Origin: JAMLIN01 sp964509685
GTDB taxonomy: Bacteria > Pseudomonadota > Gammaproteobacteria > Burkholderiales > Burkholderiaceae_E
Length of the DNA stretch: 64,000 nucleotides
Reading direction: 5' to 3'
NCBI GenBank assembly: GCA_964509685.1
Contig: CAZDYQ010000002.1
Location: 25,493 to 89,492, forward strand
In this document: piece by piece, positions 49,460 through 58,332 of the stretch
Position numbering within the stretch: position 1 is the first letter of the stretch
How the letters are laid out: each line of letters starts with the position of its first letter
Notes under the pieces: model-generated
What the model was told of the DNA's origin: nothing
The model's database searches: none
What the model saw: only the letters and a program-made list of their open reading frames with translations
Made by a program: the position numbers and the translations under genes

Positions 49460-51352
49460 TCAGAAGGTCTCCCAGTCGTCCTCCGCCCCCCGGGACGTCG
49501 ATGCCGTGAGCGCCCGCCCCGGTTCCCCGGCGCTCGGCGCCGGGCGTGCCCGGTCTGCGCGCGGCGACGCGGCCTCGCTCGGCGCGCTCATCGGCGCGGC
49601 GTTGCCGGGGGACCGCCGGGGAATCGGACGCTCGTAGGCGGGCGTGGTTTCCGCGCGCGCCTCGGCCCTGTCGGCATGCGGATCGCCCGGGGCACGCCAC
49701 GCCGGGGTCGCCGGATACTTCGGCTGGGCCTCGGCCTCGTCGCCGCGGCCGGTGCCCGAACCCCGCTCCGCCCGCCACCAGGACGGCGGCGCCGTCGGGA
49801 CGTCGCGATGCGCATGCCCCGACGAAGCGAGCCTGAATGCGCTGACGATGCCGTTGAGCGCCCCGGCCTGCTCCTTGAGGCTCTCCGCCGAGGCCGCGCC
49901 CTCCTCGACCAGGGCCGCGTTCTGCTGGGTCATCTGGTCGAGCTGCGCGACCGCGGCGTTGACCTCGGAGATCTGGATGCTCTGCTCGTTCGTGGCGGCG
50001 GAGATCTCGCCCATGATGTCCGTGACCCGGCGAACCGAGGTCACGATCTCGCTCATCGTGGCGCCGGCCTCGCGCACGAGACGGGCGCCGTTGTCCACCT
50101 CGCCCACGCTCGCCGTGATGAGCTCCTTGATCTCGTTGGCGGCCGACGAGGAGCGCTGGGCGAGGTTGCGGACCTCGCCGGCGACCACCGCGAAGCCCCT
50201 GCCCTGCTCGCCGGCACGAGCGGCTTCCACCGCGGCATTGAGCGCGAGGATGTTGGTCTGGAAGGCGATGCTGTCGATGACCGAGATGATCTCGGCGATC
50301 CGCCTCGAGCTCTCGGTGATCGTCTCCATCGTCGTGACGACGTTGCCCACGACCTTGCCCCCGCGCTCGGCCACCTCGGACGCGGACAGCGCGAGCTGGT
50401 TCGCCTGCCGGGCATTCTCCGCATTGGTACGGACGGTCTGGGTCAGGTGCTCGATGCTGGCGGCCGTCTGCTCGAGATTGCTCGCGGTCTGCTCGGTCCG
50501 GGCGCTGAGGTCGTTGTTGCCCACCGCCACCTCGGTGGCCGCGCTGGTGATCCCGATGCTGCTCTCCCGGACCTGGCTGACGATCGCATGGAGCGCATCG
50601 CGCATGTCCCCGAGGGCGGCCTGCAGCTCCCCGACTTCGCCGAAGGCGCCCCGCTCGACCTCGCGGCCCAGGTCGCCGGCGGCGATCGCGCGGGCGAGGT
50701 CCACGGCGCCGAGAAGCGGCCGTGCGATCGCGCGGGCGATCAGCAGGCTCAGGGCGACGAGCAGGATGGCCGCGAGGACGGCCGCCGCCGCCATGGCGTA
50801 CTGCGCGTTGCGGGCGATCGCGGTGGCATCGGATACCGCCCGTTCCGTCGCCTCCCGGGTGGATTCGAAGGCGACATCGATGTTCCGGGTGAGCTCCGCG
50901 ACGAGCACGTCGGCCGACCGCATGGCGGCGGATCCGGCGCCGGCGTCGCCCGAGCCCGCCTGGATGGCGCCGTCGATCATGTCGGCGAGCTGGCTCATCG
51001 TCGTGACCAGGTCGAAGGCATGCAGGCCGAGGCCGTCGGGATCCCGGGCCGCCGTCTCCTCCAGCGAGGACCCGAGCCGCGCGAAACCGTCGGCGATTGC
51101 CCGGCGTTCGGCGCGGATACGGGACTCGTCGAGCCCGCCGATCCCGTTGAGGAGGCGGTACGCCCTGGCATTGAGCTCGCTCACCTCCGAGCGGACCTCG
51201 AGGATGGCCGACTCGAGCCCCCCGTAGTGCCGCACGCGTTCCATGGCGCGATGCTCGAAGCCGAGCGAGAGCCCCGCGATCACGCCGAGTGCGGCCATCA
51301 GCACGATGGCGATGGCCGGAAGCGAGAGGAGACGTGTTTTCAGCTTGTTCAT
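49460..51352 (-). CDS. Membrane methyl-accepting chemotaxis protein with DWETF tail
   Basis: 630 residues. TM1 is near residues 8-30 (LLSLPAIAIVLMAALGVIAG), the periplasmic ligand-binding part is about 30-185, and TM2 is about 190-212. A HAMP domain follows, then the signalling domain with FQTNILALNAAVEAARAGEQ and GRGFAVVAGEVRNLAQRSSS. After the coil, a Pro/Ala/Arg-rich linker of roughly 100 residues ends in the pentapeptide DWETF, matching the CheR/CheB tether of Tar-like receptors. It lies inside the che operon between cheR and cheW. The ligand is unknown. Confidence 0.94.
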   Translation of the reverse strand: MNKLKTRLLSLPAIAIVLMAALGVIAGLSLGFEHRAMERVRHYGGLESAILEVRSEVSELNARAYRLLNGIGGLDESRIRAERRAIADGFARLGSSLEETAARDPDGLGLHAFDLVTTMSQLADMIDGAIQAGSGDAGAGSAAMRSADVLVAELTRNIDVAFESTREATERAVSDATAIARNAQYAMAAAAVLAAILLVALSLLIARAIARPLLGAVDLARAIAAGDLGREVERGAFGEVGELQAALGDMRDALHAIVSQVRESSIGITSAATEVAVGNNDLSARTEQTASNLEQTAASIEHLTQTVRTNAENARQANQLALSASEVAERGGKVVGNVVTTMETITESSRRIAEIISVIDSIAFQTNILALNAAVEAARAGEQGRGFAVVAGEVRNLAQRSSSAANEIKELITASVGEVDNGARLVREAGATMSEIVTSVRRVTDIMGEISAATNEQSIQISEVNAAVAQLDQMTQQNAALVEEGAASAESLKEQAGALNGIVSAFRLASSGHAHRDVPTAPPSWWRAERGSGTGRGDEAEAQPKYPATPAWRAPGDPHADRAEARAETTPAYERPIPRRSPGNAAPMSAPSEAASPRADRARPAPSAGEPGRALTASTSRGAEDDWETF

Positions 51353-51439
51353 GGATCCCTCCGGATGCCCGCCCCGGCGTCGCACTGGGGACTGCCGGCA
51401 GGCCTGGGGGCGGCGCTTGCTGCCGCCCCGGAATCGTGC

Positions 51440-51931
51440 TTAGCCGACGATGGCCATGTCGGGTGCCGTCACGAGGCGCTCGATATCCACCAGGATCAGC
51501 ATCCGCTCGGCCACGGTACCGAGCCCGATGATGTAGCTGGCATCGACTACCGCCGAGAGGTCCGGCGCCTCCCGCACGTCCGACGGCGCGAGCTCCAGGA
51601 CGTCGGAGACGGAGTCGACCACCATCCCGACCACGCGATCGTGGACATTGAGGATGATCACGACCGTGAACTCGTTGTACTCGGCCTCGCCGAGCCCGAA
51701 CTTGATGCGCAGGTCCACGATCGGGACGATCACGCCGCGCAGGTTGATGACGCCCTTGATGAAGCTCGGCGCGTTGGCGATCCGCGTCGGGTTCTCGTAG
51801 CCGCGGATCTCCTGCACCTTCAGGATGTCGATGCCGTACTCCTCGGCGCCGAGTCGGAAAGTCAGGAACTCGCGGGGAACGGGTCCGCCGTTGCGCCCGC
51901 TGAGGGCGCGCTCGGGCTCGGCTAGCTGCAT
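51440..51931 (-). CDS. cheW: Chemotaxis coupling protein CheW
   Basis: 163 residues. Adaptor between receptors and CheA. It has FLTFRLGAEEYGIDILKVQE and RIANAPSFIKGVINLRGVIV followed by PIVDLRIKF, and a C-terminal VVDASYIIGLGTVAERMLIL. It starts 28 bases after the cheA stop. Confidence 0.97.
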   Translation of the reverse strand: MQLAEPERALSGRNGGPVPREFLTFRLGAEEYGIDILKVQEIRGYENPTRIANAPSFIKGVINLRGVIVPIVDLRIKFGLGEAEYNEFTVVIILNVHDRVVGMVVDSVSDVLELAPSDVREAPDLSAVVDASYIIGLGTVAERMLILVDIERLVTAPDMAIVG

Positions 51932-51959
51932 GATGGCTCCTGCTGCAATCGATGGGTTG

Positions 51960-54131
51960 TCAGTGACGCGCGCGACGCACGAGGTGCGCGACGTCGAGGA
52001 TCAGCGCGACGCGGCCGTCGCCCATGATGGTGGCGCCCGAGATGCCGGGCACCTTCCGGTAGTTCGCTTCGAGGTTCTTCACCACGACCTGGTGCTGGCC
52101 GATCAGCTCGTCCACCAGCAGGGCCACCCGCTGCCCTTCCGCCTCGACGACGATCACCGTCGAATTGCCGCGCGCGTCCTCTTCGGCCCGCGGCACGGCG
52201 AAGAACTCCTGCAGCGAGACGACCGGCAGGAACTCGTCGCGCACCTCGAGGATGCGGTTGACGCCTCCCACGCTGCGGATCATGGAGGGTTCGAGATTGA
52301 TCGACTCCACGACGGACCCGAGCGGCACGATGTAGGTCTCGTCGCTCACGCCCACCGACATGCCGTCCATGATCGCGAGGGTAAGCGGCAGGCGCACGCT
52401 CACGCGCGTCCCGTAGCCGGGCGCTGAGTCGATCTCGACGCTGCCGCCGAGCGACTGGATGTTCTTCCTCACCACGTCCATGCCGACGCCGCGGCCGGAC
52501 ACGTCGGTCACCTCGCTCGCGGTCGAGAAGCCGGGCTCGAAGACCAGCGCGAACACCTCGCCGTCGCTCATCGAGTCGCTCACGGGGAGCCCACGCTCGC
52601 GCGCCTTGGCGAGGATCCGTTCGCGCGAGAGGCCGCGGCCGTCGTCCTGTACCTCGATCAGGATCGAACCTCCCCGGTGCTGGGCCGACAGGGTGATGCG
52701 ACCCACGGGGTTCTTCCCGGCCGCGACCCTCTCGTCGGGCATCTCGATACCGTGGTCGGCCGCGTTGCGCACGAGGTGCGTGAGCGGGTCGGTGATCTTC
52801 TCGACCATGCCCTTGTCGAGCTCGGTCGCCTCGCCGATCGTCTGCAGTTCGACGCGCTTGCCGAGCTTCGCCGTCAGGTCGCGCAGCATCCGGGGAAACC
52901 GGTTGAACACCAGCGCCATGGGGATCATCCGGATCGCCATGACCGACTCCTGCAGGAGACGGGTGTTGCGCTCCAGGTCCACCAGGCAGCTCATCATCTG
53001 CTGGTGCACGATCGGATCGAGGTCACGACCGGTCTGGGCGAGCATGGCCTGCGTGATGACGAGCTCGCCGACGATGTTGATGAGCTGGTCGACCTTCTCG
53101 ACCGACACCCGCAGCGTGGACGTGTCCTGCGCCCCGCGGTCCGCGCGCCTGGCACCGCCGCCGCCGGCGGGCGGCGAGGCCGGGGGCCGTCCCGTGCCGG
53201 GTTGCGACGCGTGTCCGCCGTCCGCCGGGCGTCCGGCATTGCCCGTACCACCGGCGGATGCCGCAGCGTGATTCGGCTCGGCGCCGTCGAACAGGCCCCA
53301 GGCATCGCCGGCGGCCCGCGACTCGATGCCCGGTGGGGTCGCATCCGGCGCGTCGTGCGTCTCGTGCGCCTCGCCCGCGAGCTCGAGCCTGACCTGCGAG
53401 CGATCGACATGGAAGGCGAAGAGGTCCAGGAGCTCCTCGTCCGGAGTGTCGGTCACGATCGAGAAATGCCGGAAGCCGTCCGGGTCGAGCTCGCCCGCGT
53501 CCATTGCCTCGATCTGCCCGAGCCCCGGGATGTCGTGGAAGAGCTCGACCAGCTCGTCCGCGATCCCGGGTCGCGAGAGCGGCCCGATGCGGGCGGCCAG
53601 GCGCCGCTTCCCGGGCGCGGGAGCGGCGGCCTGCGGGACGGCCGGGGCCTGCGTCCGGTCGGCCCCCACGGGCGCCGGAACGGGCGCCGGCACAGGGGAA
53701 GCCGCGGCGCCATCGGCCAGCGCGCGAATCCGCTCCACGAGTTCGCCGAACTCCAGCGTCTCGTCGCCCTGGTCCCGATGACGCCCGAGCAGGGCGCGCA
53801 GGGCGTCCCCGGACTCGAGGAGGGTGTCGATCATCGCCGAGGTGGGCGCCAGCTCGTGCCTGCGCAGTCGATCGAGCAGGGCCTCCATGACGTGCGTCAG
53901 CTCGACCACGTCCGCGAACCCGAATGTGGCCGCCCCACCCTTGATGGAATGCGCGCAGCGGAAGATCGCGTTGAGCTGCTCGTCGTCGGGCGCCTCGATA
54001 TCGACCTCGAGCAGCAGGCCTTCCATGTTGGCCAGGTTCTCGCCGGCTTCCTCGAAGAAGATGGCGTGGAACTGGGACAGGTCGAAACCCGCCCCGTCGC
54101 TCCCCGGCTGGCTCGACGGTGTCTGGTTCAT
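51960..54131 (-). CDS. cheA: Chemotaxis histidine kinase CheA
   Basis: 723 residues. Phosphorylates CheY and CheB. The P1 domain has phospho-His61 in FRCAHSIKGGAATFGF. A second small alpha/beta domain (about 195-260) fits P2. A Pro/Gly-rich linker follows, then P3 and the P4 kinase domain with HLVRNAADHGIEMP (N box), VQDDGRGLSRERI (G1) and SGRGVGMDVVRKNI (G2), and P5 with LVDELIGQHQVVVKNLEANY. All catalytic motifs are intact. Confidence 0.97.
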   Translation of the reverse strand: MNQTPSSQPGSDGAGFDLSQFHAIFFEEAGENLANMEGLLLEVDIEAPDDEQLNAIFRCAHSIKGGAATFGFADVVELTHVMEALLDRLRRHELAPTSAMIDTLLESGDALRALLGRHRDQGDETLEFGELVERIRALADGAAASPVPAPVPAPVGADRTQAPAVPQAAAPAPGKRRLAARIGPLSRPGIADELVELFHDIPGLGQIEAMDAGELDPDGFRHFSIVTDTPDEELLDLFAFHVDRSQVRLELAGEAHETHDAPDATPPGIESRAAGDAWGLFDGAEPNHAAASAGGTGNAGRPADGGHASQPGTGRPPASPPAGGGGARRADRGAQDTSTLRVSVEKVDQLINIVGELVITQAMLAQTGRDLDPIVHQQMMSCLVDLERNTRLLQESVMAIRMIPMALVFNRFPRMLRDLTAKLGKRVELQTIGEATELDKGMVEKITDPLTHLVRNAADHGIEMPDERVAAGKNPVGRITLSAQHRGGSILIEVQDDGRGLSRERILAKARERGLPVSDSMSDGEVFALVFEPGFSTASEVTDVSGRGVGMDVVRKNIQSLGGSVEIDSAPGYGTRVSVRLPLTLAIMDGMSVGVSDETYIVPLGSVVESINLEPSMIRSVGGVNRILEVRDEFLPVVSLQEFFAVPRAEEDARGNSTVIVVEAEGQRVALLVDELIGQHQVVVKNLEANYRKVPGISGATIMGDGRVALILDVAHLVRRARH

Positions 54132-54159
54132 GCAGGACTCCGGAGACTCCGCGGTCGCG

Positions 54160-54525
54160 TCAGCGCGACATCACGGTATCGATGACGTTGATCAGGCGCT
54201 CCGGATCGAAGGGCTTGACCAGCCAGCCCGTGGCGCCCGCCTCGCGGCCCAGCTCCTTCATCGCGTCGCTCGACTCCGTCGTCAGGATCAGGATGGGCAG
54301 GTGCCGACAGTCCTCGCGTGCCCGCAGGGTGCGCACGAGGGTCAGCCCGTCCATCCGGGGCATGTTCTGGTCGGTCAGGATCACGTCGACCGTGTGCTCG
54401 CGGAGCTTGTCGACGGCGTCCTCCCCGTCGACCGCCTCGATGACTTCATGACCCGCGCTGCGCAGGGTGAACGACACCATCTGCCGGATGGACGCGGAGT
54501 CGTCGACTGCAAGAATGGCTGCCAT
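54160..54525 (-). CDS. CheY-type response regulator in the che operon
   Basis: 121 residues, single receiver domain. The pocket is Asp8/Asp9, phospho-acceptor Asp52 (LTDQNMPRMDG), Thr82/Thr83 and Lys104. It starts MAAILAVDDSASIRQMVSFT, closer to the CheY subtype found at the head of che operons than to the motor-binding CheY at 21869. It may act as a phosphate sink or second output. It sits between the CheZ-like gene and cheA. Confidence 0.93.
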   Translation of the reverse strand: MAAILAVDDSASIRQMVSFTLRSAGHEVIEAVDGEDAVDKLREHTVDVILTDQNMPRMDGLTLVRTLRAREDCRHLPILILTTESSDAMKELGREAGATGWLVKPFDPERLINVIDTVMSR

Positions 54526-54551
54526 GCTTTTTCCGTCCCGTGGATGCGTTG

Positions 54552-55016
54552 TCAGAAGAGATCGATGGACCCGGCGCCCATGCCGCTCTGGCTCACCGGT
54601 CCGCCGCGGATGCCCGATCGCCCGGGCGTGTCCCGCGGGCCCGCATCGTCGTCCATCCGGTGGGCGATCGTGCGGAGCTCCGAGAGTGCGTGCTCGACCA
54701 ACTGCGTCGACATGTCCTGGAACTGCATCGCGGTGGTCGCGCCGAGCAGGGCGTCGCGCAGCGCCGCGGCCTGCCTGGCGACGGGCGTTCCCGCGGCCTC
54801 GCGCGAGATCTCCCCGACCAGCCTGTCGAACTCGGCGAATCGACGCATCAGGTCCCCGCCCGCCTGGTCCAGCAGCCCGAGCAGGCGCTCCAGATCGGAG
54901 GCCGCCGCCACCACCCGGGCCCGGACCTGGCCATCCGCCTCGTCGGGCGGTGTCGGGCATGCCGCATTCCCACGGCCCCCCACTGCGCGTCGTGGCCGCT
55001 CTTCATCGCTGTGCAT
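54552..55016 (-). CDS. Small CheZ-like protein, first gene of the che operon
   Basis: 154 residues from the ATG at 55014-55016; a longer frame upstream would run over the divergent promoter region. It is not a clear member of a named family. A helical centre (about 30-125) contains TTAMQFQDMSTQLVEHALSE, which lines up with the CheZ catalytic helix of this window (AQSFHDLSSQVI) and places Asp101 and Gln105 in the same D-x3-Q spacing. A flexible Gly/Arg-rich linker leads to a short C-terminal AGSIDLF that resembles the CheY-binding tail of CheZ (LLESLGF). I infer a second CheY-P phosphatase, perhaps for the adjacent cheY. The fold is not proven. Confidence 0.65.
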   Translation of the reverse strand: MHSDEERPRRAVGGRGNAACPTPPDEADGQVRARVVAAASDLERLLGLLDQAGGDLMRRFAEFDRLVGEISREAAGTPVARQAAALRDALLGATTAMQFQDMSTQLVEHALSELRTIAHRMDDDAGPRDTPGRSGIRGGPVSQSGMGAGSIDLF

Positions 55017-55113
55017 CGACTTGTCGTCTCGATCGGTTCGAGTCGATTCTGGCGGGTCGCGGCCTGGCCGCATCGCTGGATAAGCCGGCCAAACCCCGTA
55101 CAATTCCCAACCC

Positions 55114-56217
55114 ATGGAGCTGGCAAGCACGTCGGAGCCGGTCGGGGACCGGGGTCTGCGGGTCCTGATCGTCGAGGACTCGGCGATCGACTACGACTTC
55201 CTCACCGAGACGCTTCGTCGCCAGGGACTGGACGTCGAAACCTTCCGGGTGGACAGCGAGGCGTCCATGGCACGGGCGCTCGCCGAGTCCCGCTGGGACG
55301 CGATCATCTCCGACCACCACCTGCCGGGGTTCTCCAGCGCCGGGGCGCTCGAAACGTTGCGCAGGAGCGGGCTCGACCTGCCCTTCCTGATCGTGTCGGG
55401 CACCATCGGCGAGGATGCCGCCGTCGAGGCGATGCATCGCGGCGCCGACGACTACCTCGTCAAGGGACGGCTCGCCCGGCTGGGGGCGGCGCTCGAGCAC
55501 GCGATCGCGGCCTGCCGGGCGCGACAGGAGCGCGCCCGCGCCCAGGCCGAGCTCGAACGGTCGCAGCGCCAGCTCCAGTCCCTCTCGGCCCACCTCCTCA
55601 CCCATCTCGAGACGGAACGCGCCGAGCTGGCCCGCGAGCTGCACGACGACGTCGGGGGTGCGCTCGCGGCGGTCCGCTTCGACCTCGCCTGGATGGAGCG
55701 CCACGGCGACGAGGCGATCGCCGAGCGCGCGCGCCAGGCGATGGCCTCGCTGTCCGAGGCGATGCAGGCCGCCCAGAGGCTGATCCGGGAGTTGCGTCCC
55801 CCGGTCCTCGATGCGGGGCTCGTCGCCGCCCTCGAGTGGCTGGTCGGCCGCTTCCGTCGCCGCTCGGGCCTGCAGGTCCGGTTCGCCACCAATGTCGAGA
55901 CCATCAACCTCGACGAGCAACAGGCGATGGTCGTCTATCGCACCCTGCAGGAAGCGCTGACGAACATCCTCAAGCACGCCCATGCGCGATCGGTTCGGGT
56001 CGACCTGGTCGTCGCGGAGGACGAGATTTCCCTCGAAGTGAGCGACGACGGCATCGGCCTGACGGAGGCCGATCGCGAGAAGGACGGCTCCTTCGGCATA
56101 CGCGGACTCGCGGAACGGGCCCGCCGCGCCGGTGGCTGGCTCGAGGTGTCGGGCAACGGGGCCGGGCGCGGATGCAGCGTGCTGCTGACCTTGCCGCTTC
56201 GCGCGGAGGCGGCATGA
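55114..56217 (+). CDS. Receiver-histidine kinase hybrid (REC-HisKA_3-HATPase)
   Basis: 367 residues, soluble. An N-terminal receiver (about 14-130) has Glu21/Asp22, phospho-acceptor Asp67 and Lys117. A coil (about 130-165) leads to a NarX-type dimerisation helix with phospho-His177 in LARELHDDVGGALAAVRFDL, then the ATPase with ALTNILKHAHARS (N box) and VSDDGIGLTEADREKDG. There is no sensor domain, so input probably comes by phosphorylation of the receiver. It overlaps the NarL-type regulator by four bases and diverges from the che operon. A TACAAT hexamer 12 bases before the ATG resembles a -10 but leaves an unusually short leader. Confidence 0.9.
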   Translation: MELASTSEPVGDRGLRVLIVEDSAIDYDFLTETLRRQGLDVETFRVDSEASMARALAESRWDAIISDHHLPGFSSAGALETLRRSGLDLPFLIVSGTIGEDAAVEAMHRGADDYLVKGRLARLGAALEHAIAACRARQERARAQAELERSQRQLQSLSAHLLTHLETERAELARELHDDVGGALAAVRFDLAWMERHGDEAIAERARQAMASLSEAMQAAQRLIRELRPPVLDAGLVAALEWLVGRFRRRSGLQVRFATNVETINLDEQQAMVVYRTLQEALTNILKHAHARSVRVDLVVAEDEISLEVSDDGIGLTEADREKDGSFGIRGLAERARRAGGWLEVSGNGAGRGCSVLLTLPLRAEAA

Positions 56218-56846
56218 TCCGGGTCATCCTCGTCGACGACCATCACCTCGTGCGCCGGGGTGTGCGCGAAACCCTCGTGGAGGCGAGCGGCTTCGAGGTG
56301 GTGGGCGAGGCCGCCGACTACTCCGAGCTGCGCGAGCTGCTGCGCACGGTCGAGGCGGACGTGCTCGTGCTCGACATCAACCTGCCGGGGCGCAGCGGGC
56401 TCGAAGTGCTGAAGTCCCTCGACGAATCCGGCAGCCGGCTTCGGGTCGTCATGCTGTCGCAGTACCCCGAGGACCAGTACGGCATCCGCGCCCTCAAGGC
56501 GGGCGCGATGGCCTACCTCAACAAGGCCACGGCGCCCGAGACCATCGTCGAGGCGCTCCGGATGGTTGCCACCGGCCGCAAGTTCGTGACCCGCGAGATC
56601 GCGCACGCGCTGATGGAGAGCATCACCGGGCGCCACGACGACGAGCCGCACCAGGCCCTGTCCGAGCGCGAGCGCCAGACGATGATGCTCATCGCGTCGG
56701 GCAAGCGGCTCTCGGAGATCGCCGAGGCGCTGTCGCTCTCGCCCAAGACGGTCAGCGTGTATCGCGCCCGGGTGCTCGAGAAGCTCGGCCTGTCCAGCAA
56801 TGCGGAGCTGGCCGCCTATGCCGTCCGCCACGGCCTGATCGACTGA
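56214..56846 (+). CDS. NarL/FixJ-type response regulator
   Basis: 210 residues. The receiver has Asp8/Asp9, Asp54 (LVLDINLPGRSG) and an SQYPEDQYG switch segment. The C-terminal LuxR-type helix-turn-helix (about 145-205) has ALSERERQTMMLIASGKRLS followed by EIAEALSLSPKTVSVYRARV. It is the cognate DNA-binding partner of the REC-kinase through an ATGA overlap. Targets are unknown. Confidence 0.94.
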   Translation: MIRVILVDDHHLVRRGVRETLVEASGFEVVGEAADYSELRELLRTVEADVLVLDINLPGRSGLEVLKSLDESGSRLRVVMLSQYPEDQYGIRALKAGAMAYLNKATAPETIVEALRMVATGRKFVTREIAHALMESITGRHDDEPHQALSERERQTMMLIASGKRLSEIAEALSLSPKTVSVYRARVLEKLGLSSNAELAAYAVRHGLID

Positions 56847-56889
56847 GCGACCGCCGGCGCCGTCGCCGGCCACGCCCGATGTCCAGGGC

Positions 56890-58329
56890 TCAGGCCTGCC
56901 GGATGCAGTTCTTCCCCGCGCGCTTTGCGCGATAGAGCGCCTCGTCCACCCGCTCGAGCATCGTCTCCAGGGAGTCGTCGGGCTTGCGCACCGTCACGCC
57001 CGCCGAGAAGCGCAGGACGCGCGACTCGCCGCCCACCACGAGCGGCGAGCACGCGAGCCGCGCCTGGAGCTCGGCCACCCGGTTCGTGGCGGTCTCGAGC
57101 GCACACCCCGCCAGGAGCAGGACGAACTCCTCGCCTCCATAGCGGGCGAGCGCGGCATGCGCGCCCATGCCCTCGCGCAACTCCACGCACAGGTGCCGCA
57201 GCGCGCGGTCGCCGGCCTGGTGGCCAAGCTCGTCATTGAGGCTCTTGAAGTCGTCGATGTCGACCAGGGCGAGCGCCAGTGGACGCTCGCGCAGGCGGCA
57301 CTCCCGCTCCAGGCGGACGTACTGTCGCTCCAGCCCGCGCCGGTTGAAGGCCCCGGTAAGATCGTCGACCAGCATCTGGCGGCTCGCGTCCGCGAGCCGG
57401 GCCTCGAGGCGCGCCACGCGTTCGCGCAGCGATTCGGCACGCCTGCAGGCCCGCTGCAAGCGCTCGCGGGACGCGCTGATCTCGCCGCGCAGCGATCCCG
57501 CCTCCTTTACGACCGCCTCGACGATCCGCCGCGCATCCTCGATCCGGTCGCACTCCCCCACCCGCTTCGCGTGCGAGTCGAGCCGGGTCGTGAACCGCTC
57601 GGTGGTCCGGTCGAGGTCCGCGATCCAGCCCTGCCACTGCGACAACGCCCGGTCCAGGGCCTCGGCGTTGGCCTGCCGTGTCTCGGCGAGATCGGACTGC
57701 TCGGCATAAACATGGCGCAGCATGCGCGTCGCGGCGTTCACCGCATCGGGGCGCAGGGGCGGCGTCAGCGCCGAGCGCACGGTATCGACGAGTGCCTGGC
57801 TCCATTGCTGCGCCCGGGCGATCCCGGCAAGGCTCTCGCAGAGCTGGATCGCGAGCGTCACCAGCTCGTCGGCAAGCCCCGGATCCGAGGTGGGGGGCGA
57901 CGACGGCCGGGCGGGATCCTCGCCCCCGGCGGGCACCAGCTCCGTCAGTTCGCCCCACGGGCGCGACCATCCGAGCAGCAGCCTGTCCATCCGTCCGGCG
58001 AGCGTCGCCGCGTCGGGGCTGCTGCCCAGCACCTGCCTCAGCCCCTCGCGCTTGCGCGCGGGCGTCCAGCCCGGCACCGTCGCGTCGAGGGCGGCGACGA
58101 GGCGCCCGATCCTCCCGGCCCAGTCGTCATCGGGCGCCGGGGCGGCTGCCGCTTCCGCGAGATCGCGGCCGGCCTCCGGCCCGGCCTCGTCCTGGCCGCC
58201 CACCTCCAGCCATGCGCGGCGGTAGTTTTCCGGTGTCGGCGCCAGCTTCCGGGCAGCCATGAGCCGCATGGCCTGCCGGGCGAGTACCGCCGCCCCCAAC
58301 CTCGCCGGAACGCTCGCCTCGACCGACAT
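56890..58329 (-). CDS. Diguanylate cyclase (GGEEF) with long coiled-coil N-terminus
   Basis: 479 residues, no membrane segment. Makes c-di-GMP from GTP. The catalytic domain (about 315-478) has DDLTGAFNRRGLERQYVRLE, ALVDIDDFKSLNDELGHQAG and the active site LARYGGEEFVLLLAG near residue 400. The residues upstream of GGEEF (GAHAALAR) do not contain the RxxD inhibitory site, so product feedback is not expected. The first 300 residues are helical and coiled-coil rich and match no sensor I recognise. It starts four bases after the phosphodiesterase gene ends; that gene lies upstream on the same strand. Confidence 0.92.
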   Translation of the reverse strand: MSVEASVPARLGAAVLARQAMRLMAARKLAPTPENYRRAWLEVGGQDEAGPEAGRDLAEAAAAPAPDDDWAGRIGRLVAALDATVPGWTPARKREGLRQVLGSSPDAATLAGRMDRLLLGWSRPWGELTELVPAGGEDPARPSSPPTSDPGLADELVTLAIQLCESLAGIARAQQWSQALVDTVRSALTPPLRPDAVNAATRMLRHVYAEQSDLAETRQANAEALDRALSQWQGWIADLDRTTERFTTRLDSHAKRVGECDRIEDARRIVEAVVKEAGSLRGEISASRERLQRACRRAESLRERVARLEARLADASRQMLVDDLTGAFNRRGLERQYVRLERECRLRERPLALALVDIDDFKSLNDELGHQAGDRALRHLCVELREGMGAHAALARYGGEEFVLLLAGCALETATNRVAELQARLACSPLVVGGESRVLRFSAGVTVRKPDDSLETMLERVDEALYRAKRAGKNCIRQA

Positions 58330-58332
58330 CTC

